64,000 nucleotides of DNA from Entomohabitans teleogrylli (GTDB taxonomy: Bacteria > Pseudomonadota > Gammaproteobacteria > Enterobacterales > Enterobacteriaceae): the NCBI RefSeq assembly GCF_001484765.1, contig NZ_KQ947376.1:575736-639735 (forward strand). Direction: 5' to 3'. Made by a program: the position numbers and the translations under genes. Each line of letters starts with the position of its first letter. Positions within the stretch are counted from its first letter, which is position 1. The notes beneath the pieces are model-generated. The model saw only the letters and a list, made by a program, of their open reading frames with translations, did no database searches and was not told the origin of the DNA. This document shows positions 35,791 to 45,291 of this stretch, piece by piece.

Positions 35791-36540
35791 TTACCACTGC
35801 TGGCCGGGATAAGCGCGCTGAACAAACTGCATCTCCGCCAGTAGCGGCCCAAGATGTTCGCTGTGCAGCCCCTGTTTGCCGCCGGTGCGGTATGGCGTCT
35901 GTTCCGGCTGCGTCAGAGAGGCTTGCGCCATCCCGTCGCGTACTTCCGCCAGCCATTCGCCGCGCAGGGTGCGCGGATCCACCGCGATGCCCTGCTCCGC
36001 CAGTTCAATATCCAGCGCGTCGGCGCTGAACAGCTCGGCGGTAAAGCGCCACAGTTGGTTAACCGCCTGCTGCATTTTTTGCTGCGACAGCGCGGTGCCG
36101 TTGCCCAGCCGCACCAGCCAGCCACGGCTGAAACGCAGGTGGTAGCGCACCTCTTTCAGCGCCTTCGCGGCAATAGCCGCCAGTTGCGGATCGCGGCTGT
36201 GGACCAGGCGGCGATACATCGCCAGGTGCCAGGCGTCGAACAGATACTGGCGCACCAGGGTATCGCTGAATTCGCCGTTGGGCTGTTCCACCAGCAACAG
36301 GTTGCTGAACTGGCGCTCATCGCGGCCAAACGCCAGCCGATCTTCGTCCAGCTCGCCGCCGGCCAGTTGCGCCGCATGGCTCAGTAAGTGGCGCGCCTGG
36401 CCGAGCAGATCGAGGCCAATATTGGCCAGCGCCAGATCGATTTCCAGCTCCGGCGCATGGCCGCACCAGGCGCACAGGCGCTGTGACAGCACCAGACTGT
36501 TATCGCCGATCCGTAAACTCCAGCGGGCGACGGGATTCAT
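35791..36540 (-). CDS. paaC: Phenylacetyl-CoA epoxidase subunit C (structural)
   Basis: Catalytically inactive ferritin-like partner of PaaA, about 249 aa, forming the PaaAC heterodimers of the epoxidase. Characteristic stretches are CGHAPELEIDLALANIGLDLLGQAR, DERQFSNLLLVEQPNGEF, KALKEVRYHLRFSRGW and GLHSEHLGPLLAEMQ. ATG 36540 gives nearly the E. coli length (248). A GTG at 36549, 6 bases after GTGAGG, has the better ribosome binding site and would add three residues; both starts leave only a short gap or overlap with paaB. Confidence 0.93.
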   Translation of the reverse strand: MNPVARWSLRIGDNSLVLSQRLCAWCGHAPELEIDLALANIGLDLLGQARHLLSHAAQLAGGELDEDRLAFGRDERQFSNLLLVEQPNGEFSDTLVRQYLFDAWHLAMYRRLVHSRDPQLAAIAAKALKEVRYHLRFSRGWLVRLGNGTALSQQKMQQAVNQLWRFTAELFSADALDIELAEQGIAVDPRTLRGEWLAEVRDGMAQASLTQPEQTPYRTGGKQGLHSEHLGPLLAEMQFVQRAYPGQQW

Positions 36541-36557
36541 CTCGGTCACGGCGTACC

Positions 36558-36845
36558 TCACATGTGCTCAATGCCATCGGGGATGGTGTAAAAAGTCGGG
36601 TGGCGATAGATCTTGCTCTCGGCGGGGTCGAAAAACGCGCCGCGGTCTTCCGGCTGGGAGGCGACAATCTCGCTGGCCTTCACCACCCAAATGGAGCACC
36701 CTTCGTTACGCCGGGTATAGGCGTCGCGGGCATTTTCCAGCGCCATGCTATCGTCGGCGGCGTGCAGACTGCCAACGTGACGGTGCGCTAACCCTTGTTT
36801 ATTGCGCACGAAAACTTCGTACAGCGGCCAGTACACTTTGCTCAT
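36558..36845 (-). CDS. paaB: Phenylacetyl-CoA epoxidase subunit B
   Basis: Small subunit of 95 aa, same length as E. coli PaaB, which bridges PaaAC dimers. It is very conserved: VYWPLYEVFVR, QGLAHRHVGSLHAAD, ENARDAYTRR, CSIWVVKASEIVAS and HPTFYTIPDGIEHM. The start at 36845 is chosen to match the family; an ATG two codons upstream is possible. Confidence 0.95.
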   Translation of the reverse strand: MSKVYWPLYEVFVRNKQGLAHRHVGSLHAADDSMALENARDAYTRRNEGCSIWVVKASEIVASQPEDRGAFFDPAESKIYRHPTFYTIPDGIEHM

Positions 36846-36857
36846 ATTCACTCCTTA

Positions 36858-37793
36858 TCAGGCCGCATTCCGGGCCCGTTGTTTTTCGGCATACGCGAGC
36901 GCCGCTTCACGCACCCACGCCCCGGCTTCCCAGGCTTTACGCTTAGCCGCCAGCCGCTCTTCATTGCAGATCCCGCGCCCGGCCACCACGTCGTTAAATT
37001 CCTGCCAGTCGATAGCGCCGAAGCGGTAATGACCGGTCTCTTCATCCCGGACCAGATCGCTATCCGGTACCGTCATCCCCAGCGCCTCGACCTGAGGAAC
37101 GGTGTTGTCGACAAAGCGCTGGCGCAGTTCATCGTTGGAATGGCGCTTGATTTTCCACGCCATACTGCGCGCGCTATTGGGCGAGTTGTCATCGTTGGGG
37201 CCGAACATCATTAGCGCCGGCCACCAGAAGCGGTTGATGGCGTCCTGCAGCATCTGGCGCTGCTCTGCGCTCCCGTTAGCCAGCGCGATACAGGCTTCAT
37301 AGCCCTGGCGCTGATGGAAACTCTCTTCCTTACAAATTTTCACCATCGCCCTGGCGTAAGGGCCGTACGAGGTGCGACACAGCGCCACCTGGTTAACGAT
37401 GGCCGCGCCGTCCACCAGCCAGCCAATCACCGGAATATCGGCCCAGGTCAGCGTCGGGTAATTGAAGATCGAGGAATACTTCATCTTTCCCTCAAGCATC
37501 TTTTGGTAGATGTCTTCCCGGGTGCAGCCCAGGGTTTCCGCCGCGCTGTACAGGTACAGTCCGTGGCCGGCCTCATCCTGTACTTTGGCCAGCAAAATCG
37601 CCTTACGGCGCAGGGTCGGCGCCCGGGTTAACCAGTTCCCCTCCGGCAACATCCCCACCACTTCCGAATGAGCATGCTGGCCAATCTGGCGAATCAGCGT
37701 GTTGCGGTAGGCGTCGGGCATCCAGTCCTGCGGTTCAATGGCTACCTCCCGGGCAACCCGGTTTTCAAAATGGCGTTGTTGTTCATCACTCAC
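36858..37793 (-). CDS. paaA: Phenylacetyl-CoA epoxidase catalytic subunit A
   Basis: Di-iron oxygenase subunit of 311 aa (E. coli 309) that epoxidises phenylacetyl-CoA with O2. Ferritin-like helices carry the iron ligands, visible in [18 protein letters not shown] (Glu and His) and [13 protein letters not shown] (Glu, Glu, His). First gene of the paaABCDEFGHIJK operon; the promoter lies in the 285-bp divergent region with paaZ, which holds CRP-like and PaaX-like sites. Confidence 0.96.
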   Translation of the reverse strand: MSDEQQRHFENRVAREVAIEPQDWMPDAYRNTLIRQIGQHAHSEVVGMLPEGNWLTRAPTLRRKAILLAKVQDEAGHGLYLYSAAETLGCTREDIYQKMLEGKMKYSSIFNYPTLTWADIPVIGWLVDGAAIVNQVALCRTSYGPYARAMVKICKEESFHQRQGYEACIALANGSAEQRQMLQDAINRFWWPALMMFGPNDDNSPNSARSMAWKIKRHSNDELRQRFVDNTVPQVEALGMTVPDSDLVRDEETGHYRFGAIDWQEFNDVVAGRGICNEERLAAKRKAWEAGAWVREAALAYAEKQRARNAA

Positions 37794-37834
37794 GGCATCA
37801 CCTTTATGATTCCTTAAAATATTATTTTAGATAA

Positions 37835-37849
37835 AAAACGAATCACAAC
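37835..37849 (-). promoter_or_regulatory. Candidate PaaX operator at the paaA side
   Basis: On the minus strand GTTGTGATTCGTTTT agrees at about 13 of 15 positions with the PaaX consensus as I recall it (WWTRTGATTCGYGWT), including the whole TGATTCG core. It lies 42 bp before the paaA start codon, where a repressor bound near or past the transcription start is expected. A weaker copy with core TGATTC occurs at 38024-38029 on the paaZ side. Confidence 0.65.
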
Positions 37850-37905
37850 ATGATTTAAAAGTTACAGATAAGTTAACAAAAAAGACAAATTATCAGCGTT
37901 GTTTA

Positions 37906-37921
37906 TGTGACCACATTCACA
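37906..37921. promoter_or_regulatory. CRP-cAMP binding site between paaA and paaZ
   Basis: TGTGA-CCACAT-TCACA matches both half sites of the CRP consensus with the required 6-base spacer. It lies roughly midway in the divergent region, consistent with known catabolite control of the E. coli paa promoters. Confidence 0.8.
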
Positions 37922-38023
37922 GCAAATATCACAAATCACTTACAAAACAGTCAATTATTTATAAGCAAACAAACCAAGCATCCATCATTGTTAATAAAAT
38001 ATTAAAATTAATCTTGATTTTAG

Positions 38024-38029
38024 TGATTC
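38024..38029 (+). promoter_or_regulatory. Possible second PaaX half site at the paaZ promoter
   Basis: The core TGATTC, in a context matching about 10 of 15 consensus positions, stands 50 bp before the paaZ start codon. It is weak by itself but placed like the known paaZ operator. Confidence 0.4.
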
Positions 38030-38078
38030 ATAAAATAACAATTCATGAAAATTAATGTAGCTATAGACGAGGTGGAAA

Positions 38079-40124
38079 ATGCAGCAGTTAGCGAGTTATC
38101 TCAGCGGTACATGGCAGTATGGCCGCGGCGGCGAAAGGCTGATCCATCACGCTGTAAGTGGTGAAGCGCTCTGGGAAGTCACCAGTGAAGGGCTGAACAT
38201 GGCGGACGCCCGGCGCTATGCCATCACTCAGGGTGGTAGCGCGCTGCGCGCCATGACCTTTATCCAGCGCGCCGCGATGCTGAAAGCCGTAGCGAAGCAT
38301 TTGCTGGCGGATAAAGAGCGTTTTTATGCTATTTCGGCCCAGACCGGCGCCACCCGCGCCGACAGTTGGGTGGATATTGAGGGCGGAATCGGCACCCTGT
38401 TTGCCTATGCCGGGATGGGCAATCGCGAACTGCCGGACGACACGCTGTGGCCGGAAGATGAACTGATTACGCTATCGAAACAGGGGGGATTTGCCGCCCG
38501 CCACGTCCTGACCTCAAAATCCGGCGTCGCGGTACATATCAACGCGTTTAATTTTCCCTGCTGGGGAATGCTGGAAAAACTGGCGCCCACCTGGCTGGCT
38601 GGCATGCCGGCCATCATCAAGCCCGGTACCGCCAGCGCCCAGCTTACCCAGGCGATGGTGCAATCGATTGTCGACAGCGGGCTGGCGCCGGAAGGCGCGA
38701 TTAGCCTGATCTGCGGCGGCGCCGGCGATCTGTTAAGCCATCTGGATGAGCAGGACGTGGTCACCTTTACCGGTTCCGCCGCTACCGGCCAGAAGTTGCG
38801 CTGCCACCCCACTATCGTGGCGCGATCGATCCCCTTTACCATGGAAGCCGACTCCCTGAACTGCTGCGTGCTCGGGCAGGATGTCACAGAAGATCGACCG
38901 GAATTTGCGCTCTTCATCCGCGAAGTGGTGCGCGAAATGACCGCCAAAGCCGGGCAGAAATGCACCGCTATCCGGCGCATTATGGTGCCGGAGGCGATGG
39001 TGAGCGCCGTGAAGCAGGCGCTGATCGCCCGGCTGAGCGCGGTACGCTACGGCGACCCGTCCCGGGAAGGCGTGAAAATGGGCGCGCTGGTCAGCGTCGC
39101 CCAGCGCGAGGACGTACAGCAAAAAGTCAATGCCCTGCTGGCGGCCGGCTGCCAGGCGCTGCTCGGCGGACAGGCCGACAGCACCCAGGCCGGCGCTTTC
39201 TTTCCGCCCACCTTACTGTTCTGCCCGCAGCCGGATGAAGTGGCGGCAGTGCATGAGCTGGAAGCCTTTGGTCCGGTCGCCACGCTGATGCCCTACCGGG
39301 ACAGCGAGCATGCCATGGCGCTGGCCCGCGCCGGCCAGGGGAGCCTTGCCGGCACCCTGGTCACCGCCTGCCGGGAAACCGCCCGCGCCTTTATCCTCGG
39401 CGCGGCGCGCGCTCACGGGCGCATCCAGATCCTCAATGAACAGTCCGCCGTTGAATCCACCGGCCACGGCTCGCCGCTGCCGCAACTGGTACACGGCGGA
39501 CCGGGCCGCGCCGGCGGCGGCGAGGAGCTGGGCGGACTGCGGGCAGTGAAGCACTATCTCCAGCGCACGGCGATTCAGGGTAGCCCGACGATGCTGGCGG
39601 CTATCAGCCAGCAGTGGGTACGCGGCGCCCAGGTCCACGAAGAGGCGCTACATCCGTTCCGCAAGTACTTTGAACAATTGCAGCCCGGCGACAGCCTGCT
39701 GACCGCCCGCCGCACCATGACCGAAGCGGACATTGTCAATTTCGCCGGCCTGAGCGGCGACTATTTCTATGCCCATATGGATAAGATTGCCGCGGCGGAA
39801 TCGCTGTTTGGCGAGCGGGTGATGCACGGATATTTCGTGCTTTCCGCCGCCGCCGGGCTGTTCGTGGATGCCGCTCCCGGGCCGGTCATCGCCAACTATG
39901 GTCTGGAAAATCTGCGCTTCATTGAACCCGTGAAACCTGGCGATACTATTCGGGCGCGGCTGACCTGTAAGCGCAAAACCGTTAAAGCGCAGAAATCCCC
40001 CGAGGATATCCCCACCGGCGTGGTGGAATGGTCGGTGGACGTCACCAATCAGCACCAGCAGACGGTGGCGCAATATTCCATTCTGACGCTGGTCGCCCGC
40101 CGCGAGGGGGACTACCCGGCCTGA
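38079..40124 (+). CDS. paaZ: Oxepin-CoA hydrolase/3-oxo-5,6-dehydrosuberyl-CoA semialdehyde dehydrogenase
   Basis: Bifunctional ring-opening enzyme of 681 aa. The N-terminal aldehyde dehydrogenase domain (residues 1-520 or so) has the FTGSAATG motif and the catalytic Cys in [10 protein letters not shown] (about residue 295). The C-terminal MaoC-like hydratase domain has [14 protein letters not shown] with the Asp/His pair. It hydrolyses oxepin-CoA and immediately oxidises the reactive aldehyde. Transcribed alone and divergently from paaA; GAGGTGG precedes the ATG. Confidence 0.96.
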   Translation: MQQLASYLSGTWQYGRGGERLIHHAVSGEALWEVTSEGLNMADARRYAITQGGSALRAMTFIQRAAMLKAVAKHLLADKERFYAISAQTGATRADSWVDIEGGIGTLFAYAGMGNRELPDDTLWPEDELITLSKQGGFAARHVLTSKSGVAVHINAFNFPCWGMLEKLAPTWLAGMPAIIKPGTASAQLTQAMVQSIVDSGLAPEGAISLICGGAGDLLSHLDEQDVVTFTGSAATGQKLRCHPTIVARSIPFTMEADSLNCCVLGQDVTEDRPEFALFIREVVREMTAKAGQKCTAIRRIMVPEAMVSAVKQALIARLSAVRYGDPSREGVKMGALVSVAQREDVQQKVNALLAAGCQALLGGQADSTQAGAFFPPTLLFCPQPDEVAAVHELEAFGPVATLMPYRDSEHAMALARAGQGSLAGTLVTACRETARAFILGAARAHGRIQILNEQSAVESTGHGSPLPQLVHGGPGRAGGGEELGGLRAVKHYLQRTAIQGSPTMLAAISQQWVRGAQVHEEALHPFRKYFEQLQPGDSLLTARRTMTEADIVNFAGLSGDYFYAHMDKIAAAESLFGERVMHGYFVLSAAAGLFVDAAPGPVIANYGLENLRFIEPVKPGDTIRARLTCKRKTVKAQKSPEDIPTGVVEWSVDVTNQHQQTVAQYSILTLVARREGDYPA

Positions 40125-40138
40125 GCAGGCAGCGGCGC

Positions 40139-40173
40139 AGCGGATATTCCCCGACGGGAATATCCGCTTTTTT
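40139..40173 (+). terminator. Rho-independent terminator of paaZ
   Basis: A perfect 13-bp stem (AGCGGATATTCCC with GGGAATATCCGCT) and a 4-base loop are followed by six T residues, 15 bp after the stop codon. Confidence 0.95.
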
Positions 40174-40190
40174 ATGGCCGCCACTCAACA

Positions 40191-40227
40191 TGGCAAACCT
40201 GACAAACCACCTGGCAGAACCAGACAA
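40191..40227 (+). promoter_or_regulatory. Candidate FeaR direct repeats at the tynA promoter
   Basis: TGGCA-N8-AAA starts at 40191 and a second TGGCA-N8-CAA starts at 40212, exactly 21 bp (two helical turns) apart in the same orientation. The published FeaR motif, as I recall it, is TGNCA-N8-AAA. They lie 90-127 bp upstream of the tynA start codon, a typical position for an AraC-family activator. Confidence 0.65.
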
Positions 40228-40317
40228 ACCGGCTTCTTCTGTGCGTTGCTATGGTGGTAGCGCATAAAAAGTACGGCGCCAACGCCGTCGACAACCACCT
40301 AACAGCAGAGGTCTACA

Positions 40318-42594
40318 ATGGGAAAACAACCTGTTCGCCCGGCGGGTAAAACCGCGCTGGCGCTGGCTCTGGCGGCTTTTATCTGGCAACCCGATGCGCT
40401 GGCCCACGGCGGTGAAACGCATCTGGTGCCGATGGAAAAAACCCTGCAGGCATTCGGAGCCGATATTCAGTGGGATGACTACGCACAAATGTTCACGATT
40501 GTCAAAGACGGCGCTTATGTGAAAGTGAAACCCGGCGCCCAAACCGCGATGGTGAACGGTAAAGCCCTGCCGCTGACAGTGCCGGTGGTGATGAAAGAAA
40601 ACCGCGCGTGGATTGACGAAGGGTTTATCAACGAGGTATTCCAGTCCGGGCTGGATCAGACGTTTCAGGTGGAGAAAACGCCACATCCCCTGAACGGCCT
40701 GAACGCCGACGAGATCCAGCGCGCGGTACAGGCGGTTAAAAACGCGCCGCAGTTTAAGCCCGGCCTGCGCTTTAGCGAAATATCCCTCCATGAACCGCCG
40801 AAAGCTGCGGTCTGGGCCTTTGTGCTGGAAGGAAAACCGGTCAGCGCATCGCGCAAAGCCGAGGTCATCATGCTTGACGATGTCCACGTTATCGAAAGCG
40901 TGGTGGATCTGGACAGCAACCAGGTTCTTTCATGGACACCGATCGACGGCGCCCACGGCATGGTATTGCTTGACGATTTCGTCAGCGTACAGAAAATCAT
41001 TACCAGCAGCAGCGACTTCGCCGCCGCCCTGAAGAAACACGGTATCAACGATCCGCAAAAAGTGATCACTACGCCGCTCACTGTCGGGTATTTCGACGGC
41101 AAAGACGGGCTGAAACAAAACCAGCGGCTACTCAAGGTGGTCAGCTATCTGGATGTCGGCGACGGCAACTACTGGGCGCATCCGATCGAAAACCTGGTGG
41201 CGGTGGTCGATCTTCAGCAGCAGAAAATCATCAAAATCGAAGAAGGTCCGGTGATCCCGGTGCCCCTCCCCCCGCGCCCCTGGGATGGCCGCGATCGCAC
41301 CGCCCCGGCCATTAAGCCGCTGAATATTATCGAGCCTGAGGGGAAAAACTACACTATCAGCGGCGATACCATCCGCTGGCAAAACTGGGAGTTCCATCTG
41401 CGCCTGCACTCCCGGGTGGGGCCGATGCTCTCCACCGTTACCTGGAACGACGGCGCTAAAAAACGCCAGGTGATGTACGAAGGATCGCTGGGCGGGATGA
41501 TTGTCCCCTATGGCGATCCCGATATCGGCTGGTACTTTAAAGCCTATCTCGATTCCGGCGATTACGGCATGGGCACACTGACCTCATCGATCGCCAGAGG
41601 GAAAGATGCGCCGGAAAACGCCGTGTTGCTGGATGAAACCATCGCCGATTACAGCGGCAAGCCGACCACCATTCCGCGAGCGATAGCTATTTTCGAACGT
41701 TATGCCGGCCCGGAGTATAAGCACCAGGAACTGGGCCAGCCGAACGTCAGCGCCGAACGCCGCGAACTGGTGGTGCGCTGGATCAGCACCATCGGCAACT
41801 ATGACTATATCTTTGACTGGGTATTCCACCAGAACGGCACTATCGGCATTGACGCCGGGGCGACCGGAATCGAAGCGGTGAAAGGGGTTCAGGCCAAAAC
41901 CATCCACGACCCCAGCGCTCGGGAGGATACCCGCTACGGTACGCTGATCGACCATAATATTGTCGGCACCACCCACCAGCATATTTATAACTTCCGCCTC
42001 GATCTGGATGTCGACGGCGTCAATAACAGCCTGCTGGCCATGGACCCGGTCGTGGAGCCCAATACCCGCGGCGGACCGCGCACCAGCACCATGCAGTTAA
42101 AGCGCTACCCGATCACCAGCGAACAGCAGGCGGCGCAGAAATTCGATCCCGGCACCATTCGGCTACTTGCCAATCCGGGCAAAGAGAACCGCATGGGCTA
42201 CCCGGTAGCCTACCAGTTAATTCCTTATGCCGGCGGAACCCACCCGGTTGCAACCGGGGCGCAGTTCGCGCCGGACGAGTGGATTTACCACCGGCTGAGC
42301 TTTATGGATAAACAGCTGTGGGTTACCCGCTACAGTCCGGATGAACAGTACCCGGAAGGGAAATACCCGAACCGCTCCACCCATGACACCGGGTTAGGCC
42401 GCTATGTGAAGGATAACCAGACGCTGGAAAACAGCGATACCGTGGTGTGGATGACCACCGGGACCACTCACGTGGCGCGCGCCGAAGAGTGGCCGATCAT
42501 GCCGACCGAATGGGTACACGCGCTGCTAAAGCCGTGGAACTTCTTTGATGAAACCCCGACCCTGAATCTGTCAGGACGTCCGGCGGAGAAATAA
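40318..42594 (+). CDS. tynA: Primary-amine oxidase (copper, topaquinone)
   Basis: Periplasmic copper amine oxidase of 758 aa (E. coli 757) that oxidises 2-phenylethylamine and similar amines to aldehyde, ammonia and H2O2. The signal peptide is residues 1-30 or so, ending DALA. The N-terminal copper amine oxidase domain D1 follows, then D2/D3 and the catalytic beta-sandwich. The cofactor precursor Tyr495 lies in GNYDYIFDW, and the copper ligands are expected in HQHIYNFRL and the later THVARAEEWP. Its product is the substrate of FeaB. Candidate FeaR sites lie upstream. Confidence 0.97.
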   Translation: MGKQPVRPAGKTALALALAAFIWQPDALAHGGETHLVPMEKTLQAFGADIQWDDYAQMFTIVKDGAYVKVKPGAQTAMVNGKALPLTVPVVMKENRAWIDEGFINEVFQSGLDQTFQVEKTPHPLNGLNADEIQRAVQAVKNAPQFKPGLRFSEISLHEPPKAAVWAFVLEGKPVSASRKAEVIMLDDVHVIESVVDLDSNQVLSWTPIDGAHGMVLLDDFVSVQKIITSSSDFAAALKKHGINDPQKVITTPLTVGYFDGKDGLKQNQRLLKVVSYLDVGDGNYWAHPIENLVAVVDLQQQKIIKIEEGPVIPVPLPPRPWDGRDRTAPAIKPLNIIEPEGKNYTISGDTIRWQNWEFHLRLHSRVGPMLSTVTWNDGAKKRQVMYEGSLGGMIVPYGDPDIGWYFKAYLDSGDYGMGTLTSSIARGKDAPENAVLLDETIADYSGKPTTIPRAIAIFERYAGPEYKHQELGQPNVSAERRELVVRWISTIGNYDYIFDWVFHQNGTIGIDAGATGIEAVKGVQAKTIHDPSAREDTRYGTLIDHNIVGTTHQHIYNFRLDLDVDGVNNSLLAMDPVVEPNTRGGPRTSTMQLKRYPITSEQQAAQKFDPGTIRLLANPGKENRMGYPVAYQLIPYAGGTHPVATGAQFAPDEWIYHRLSFMDKQLWVTRYSPDEQYPEGKYPNRSTHDTGLGRYVKDNQTLENSDTVVWMTTGTTHVARAEEWPIMPTEWVHALLKPWNFFDETPTLNLSGRPAEK

Positions 42595-42600
42595 CCCCCC

Positions 42601-42619
42601 GCGCCCCGCAACGGGGCGC
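42601..42619. terminator. Small GC hairpin after tynA
   Basis: GCGCCCCG and CGGGGCGC with a 3-base loop begin 6 bp after the tynA stop. There is no T-run. Confidence 0.35.
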
Positions 42620-42699
42620 ATAACGGATTGCTGTTTGCCGTACGGTTGTAGACAGCCGGCACGTTAGCGTCGCCAGCCGGTAAACACCCCAAAAATGAT

Positions 42700-42728
42700 A
42701 AGGCCCAAAAAATCGATTTTTGGGCCTT
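42700..42728. terminator. Bidirectional terminator between tynA and feaB
   Basis: AAGGCCCAAAAA and TTTTTGGGCCTT form a perfect 12-bp stem around 5 bases, with T-rich right arms in both directions, between convergent tynA and feaB. Confidence 0.85.
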
Positions 42729-42768
42729 GTCGCTTGCCAGTATTACGTCCGTTAGCCGGCGCGGGAGC

Positions 42769-44268
42769 TTAAAATCTGACGCAGACCGACTTGGTTTCAC
42801 AGTAGGCGTCCAGCCAGTCGGGGCCGAAATCACGACCGGTGCCAGACTGCTTAAGCCCGCCGAAGGGCAGATTGGCGTCAATCAGCGTATGGCTGTTGAC
42901 CCATACCGTCCCCGCCTGCAGGCGCCGGGTATATTCCATCGCCTGCGCCAGACTTTGCGTCCAGACGCTGGCGGTCAGCCCGTAATCGCTGTCATTGGCC
43001 AGCGCCAGACCTTGTTCAGCATCGTCGACGCGAATCAGGCTCACCACCGGGCCGAAGACCTCTTCCCGGTACAGACGCAGCGTGGGATCGGGATTCACCA
43101 CCAGCGTGGGCGCAATATAGTAGCCGCCGTTATCCGGCCCGGTATCGCCGGCAATCAACTGCGCGCCGCGCTGCTGCGCATCGTGCAGAAATTCAGCCAC
43201 CTTTTGCTGATGCCCGCGGGAGACCAGTGGGTTAATGTGGTGCGCCGGATCCATACCCGCGCCGACTTTCAACCCTTTGACCGCCTGTTCAAAACCGCTG
43301 ACCAGGGTGTCAAAAAGCGGCGCTTCAATATAAATGCGCGAACTGGCGGCGCACACCTGACCCTGGTTAAGAAAGCTGCCGGTCATCAACCCTTCAATTA
43401 CCTGCTGCGGATCGGCATCTTTCAGCACCAGCGCCGGATTTTTCCCCCCCAGTTCAAGGGTCAGCCGGGTTAGCCGGTCCGCCGCGCCGCGGGCAATCTG
43501 TTTACCGGTCGCCGTCGATCCGGTAAAGCTGATTTTCGCCACCCGTGGATGGCTGACCAACGCCGCGCCGCAGACGCTGCCGCGCCCGGTCACCACGTTC
43601 AGCACCCCATCAGGAATGCCGGCTTCGCTCGCCAGCTCGGCAATGCGCAACAGGGTCAGCGGCGTGGTTTCCGAAGGCTTTATCACTATTGAACAGCCCG
43701 CCGCCAGCGCCGGCATGATTTTCCACATCCCGATCATCAGCGGGAAGTTCCACGGCACAATACCGGCCACCACCCCGACGGGCTCTTTGCGGGTCCAGGC
43801 CTGGTAGCGGGCGCCCGCGGGCAGCGGTATCGACAAATCAAGGGTCTGGCCGGTGATTTTGGTCGACAGGCCTGCGGCATAGCGCATCCAGTTCAGGGTA
43901 CAGCCCAGCTCAAAAGCCCGCGAAATGGCAATCGATTTGCCCTGCTCGAGAGTTTCCAGTTGCGCCAGTTCTTCGCCGTGCTGTTCCACCAGCGTGGCAA
44001 AATGAAGCAAAATGCGTTCTCTTTCCGCGGGCAGACAATTTGCCCACACGCCGGCGCTGAACGCCTGCCAGGCGGAAGTCACGGCGCGATCGACATCGCT
44101 GGCGCTGGCGTCGGCGCTACTGGCCAGCGGCTGTCCATCAGCGGGGTTAAAAATATCCAGACGATCCGCGCAGTCCGATTCCTGCCACGCACCGCCAATG
44201 TAGAGACCATGGCGGCGATCGAGGAAGCGCCGCACGCTGTCCAGTACGGTGACCTGTGTTTGTGACAT
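42769..44268 (-). CDS. feaB: Phenylacetaldehyde dehydrogenase
   Basis: NAD-dependent aldehyde dehydrogenase of 499 aa (same as E. coli FeaB), oxidising phenylacetaldehyde from TynA to phenylacetate, which then enters PaaK. Motifs are [32 protein letters not shown] with the general base Glu, and [13 protein letters not shown] with the nucleophile Cys (about residue 302). The C-terminal [15 protein letters not shown] motif is present. AAGGAG stands 6 bases before the ATG. Two direct FeaR-type repeats lie 75-110 bp upstream. Confidence 0.96.
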   Translation of the reverse strand: MSQTQVTVLDSVRRFLDRRHGLYIGGAWQESDCADRLDIFNPADGQPLASSADASASDVDRAVTSAWQAFSAGVWANCLPAERERILLHFATLVEQHGEELAQLETLEQGKSIAISRAFELGCTLNWMRYAAGLSTKITGQTLDLSIPLPAGARYQAWTRKEPVGVVAGIVPWNFPLMIGMWKIMPALAAGCSIVIKPSETTPLTLLRIAELASEAGIPDGVLNVVTGRGSVCGAALVSHPRVAKISFTGSTATGKQIARGAADRLTRLTLELGGKNPALVLKDADPQQVIEGLMTGSFLNQGQVCAASSRIYIEAPLFDTLVSGFEQAVKGLKVGAGMDPAHHINPLVSRGHQQKVAEFLHDAQQRGAQLIAGDTGPDNGGYYIAPTLVVNPDPTLRLYREEVFGPVVSLIRVDDAEQGLALANDSDYGLTASVWTQSLAQAMEYTRRLQAGTVWVNSHTLIDANLPFGGLKQSGTGRDFGPDWLDAYCETKSVCVRF

Positions 44269-44332
44269 AACTGCTCCTTATTACCGGGTAACCCGTAGAA
44301 AGGGTAGTCTACGCCGGCGCGGCAGCGGCGAT

Positions 44333-44369
44333 TTTCGGCTGCGTGACAATCATTTTGCCAGGCGTGACA
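44333..44369 (-). promoter_or_regulatory. Candidate FeaR direct repeats at the feaB promoter
   Basis: Read on the minus strand, two perfect copies of TGTCA-N8-AAA occupy 44369-44354 and 44348-44333, 21 bp apart in one orientation, upstream of feaB. This is the same motif, spacing and orientation relative to the gene as at tynA, which supports common activation by FeaR. Confidence 0.72.
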
Positions 44370-44542
44370 GTCCGCGCGTTAAAAACCACCGACCTGCCAT
44401 CCGGGAAAAATCATAAAGTTTGAACTCAACGCGGTTTATTACCCAGAGGTATGGCATAAATTTGAATCCCGTCACTTTATATAAGTTACCCATCGTCACT
44501 ACACTACATATAAGCGCTTAAACGGACAGACAGGAGGTTTTT

Positions 44543-44980
44543 ATGTATCGCACGATTCTGGTACCGATCGATATTTCTGATGCCGCCTTAAACGAACAGG
44601 TTACCTCCCACGTCGAATTACAGGCTGGCCTGGAGAATTCTGCGCGCGTTCATTTTCTGACGGTGATTCCGACCTTCCCGTATTATGCCGCGATGGGCCT
44701 CGGTTATTCGGGAGAAAAGCCGGATAAAGAAAAATTCAGAACCGAAGCCCTTGCTCAACTCGATGAAATTATTAAAAAATTCAACCTGACGCCTGAGCAG
44801 ACTGAAAAGCATATTGTCAGTGGTTCACCAAAAGATGAAATACTTAAGCTGGCGGATGTCATTCACGCCGATTTGATTATTATTGCCTCCCACCGCCCGG
44901 GAATTTCCACTTATTTACTGGGGTCAAACGCCGCCGCAGTGGTGCGCCACGCTAAATGTTCAGTGCTGGTAGCCCGTTAA
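44543..44980 (+). CDS. uspF: Universal stress protein F
   Basis: Universal stress protein of 145 aa with the single USP (Rossmann-like) domain. It starts [12 protein letters not shown], and the ATP-binding C-terminal loop is seen in [31 protein letters not shown], where the G-2x-G-9x-G(S/N) region binds nucleotide in this subfamily. It is close to E. coli UspF (144 aa), a stress protein tied to fimbrial adhesion and motility. In E. coli uspF lies near ydbK/ompN rather than between feaB and feaR, so its position here is shifted. AGGAGG precedes the ATG by 5 bases. Confidence 0.9.
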   Translation: MYRTILVPIDISDAALNEQVTSHVELQAGLENSARVHFLTVIPTFPYYAAMGLGYSGEKPDKEKFRTEALAQLDEIIKKFNLTPEQTEKHIVSGSPKDEILKLADVIHADLIIIASHRPGISTYLLGSNAAAVVRHAKCSVLVAR

Positions 44981-44998
44981 TTTATCGCCAGTAACCGC

Positions 44999-45036
44999 TT
45001 CCGGGGTGGGCGCTACCCGCCCCGGAAATATTTTTT
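44999..45036 (+). terminator. Rho-independent terminator of uspF
   Basis: A 12-bp stem with one bulged mismatch (TTCCGGGG.. and ..CCCCGGAA) with an inner GGG/CCC and a short loop is followed by ATATTTTTT, 18 bp after the stop. Confidence 0.9.
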
Positions 45037-45291
45037 GCAGAGAACAGGAAAATAAATTCCCGCCCGTTGTTGATCGCTGCCGCAAAAATCGATTCTGCGC
45101 GACGGCAGGCTATAGCGAAAGGCGCCGTTTATTTATACCTTTTGTTTTTCATCTGCCGATGGAATGCGCCGTTAATACCGCGACAGCGAAGCACTATTGA
45201 TATGCATTTCTTATCCTTAGCGCTGTCGCGCTTGCCCCGCGCGCCCATCATGTAACAATATTATAACAACAGTCCTGTACAGGAGAGAGTC

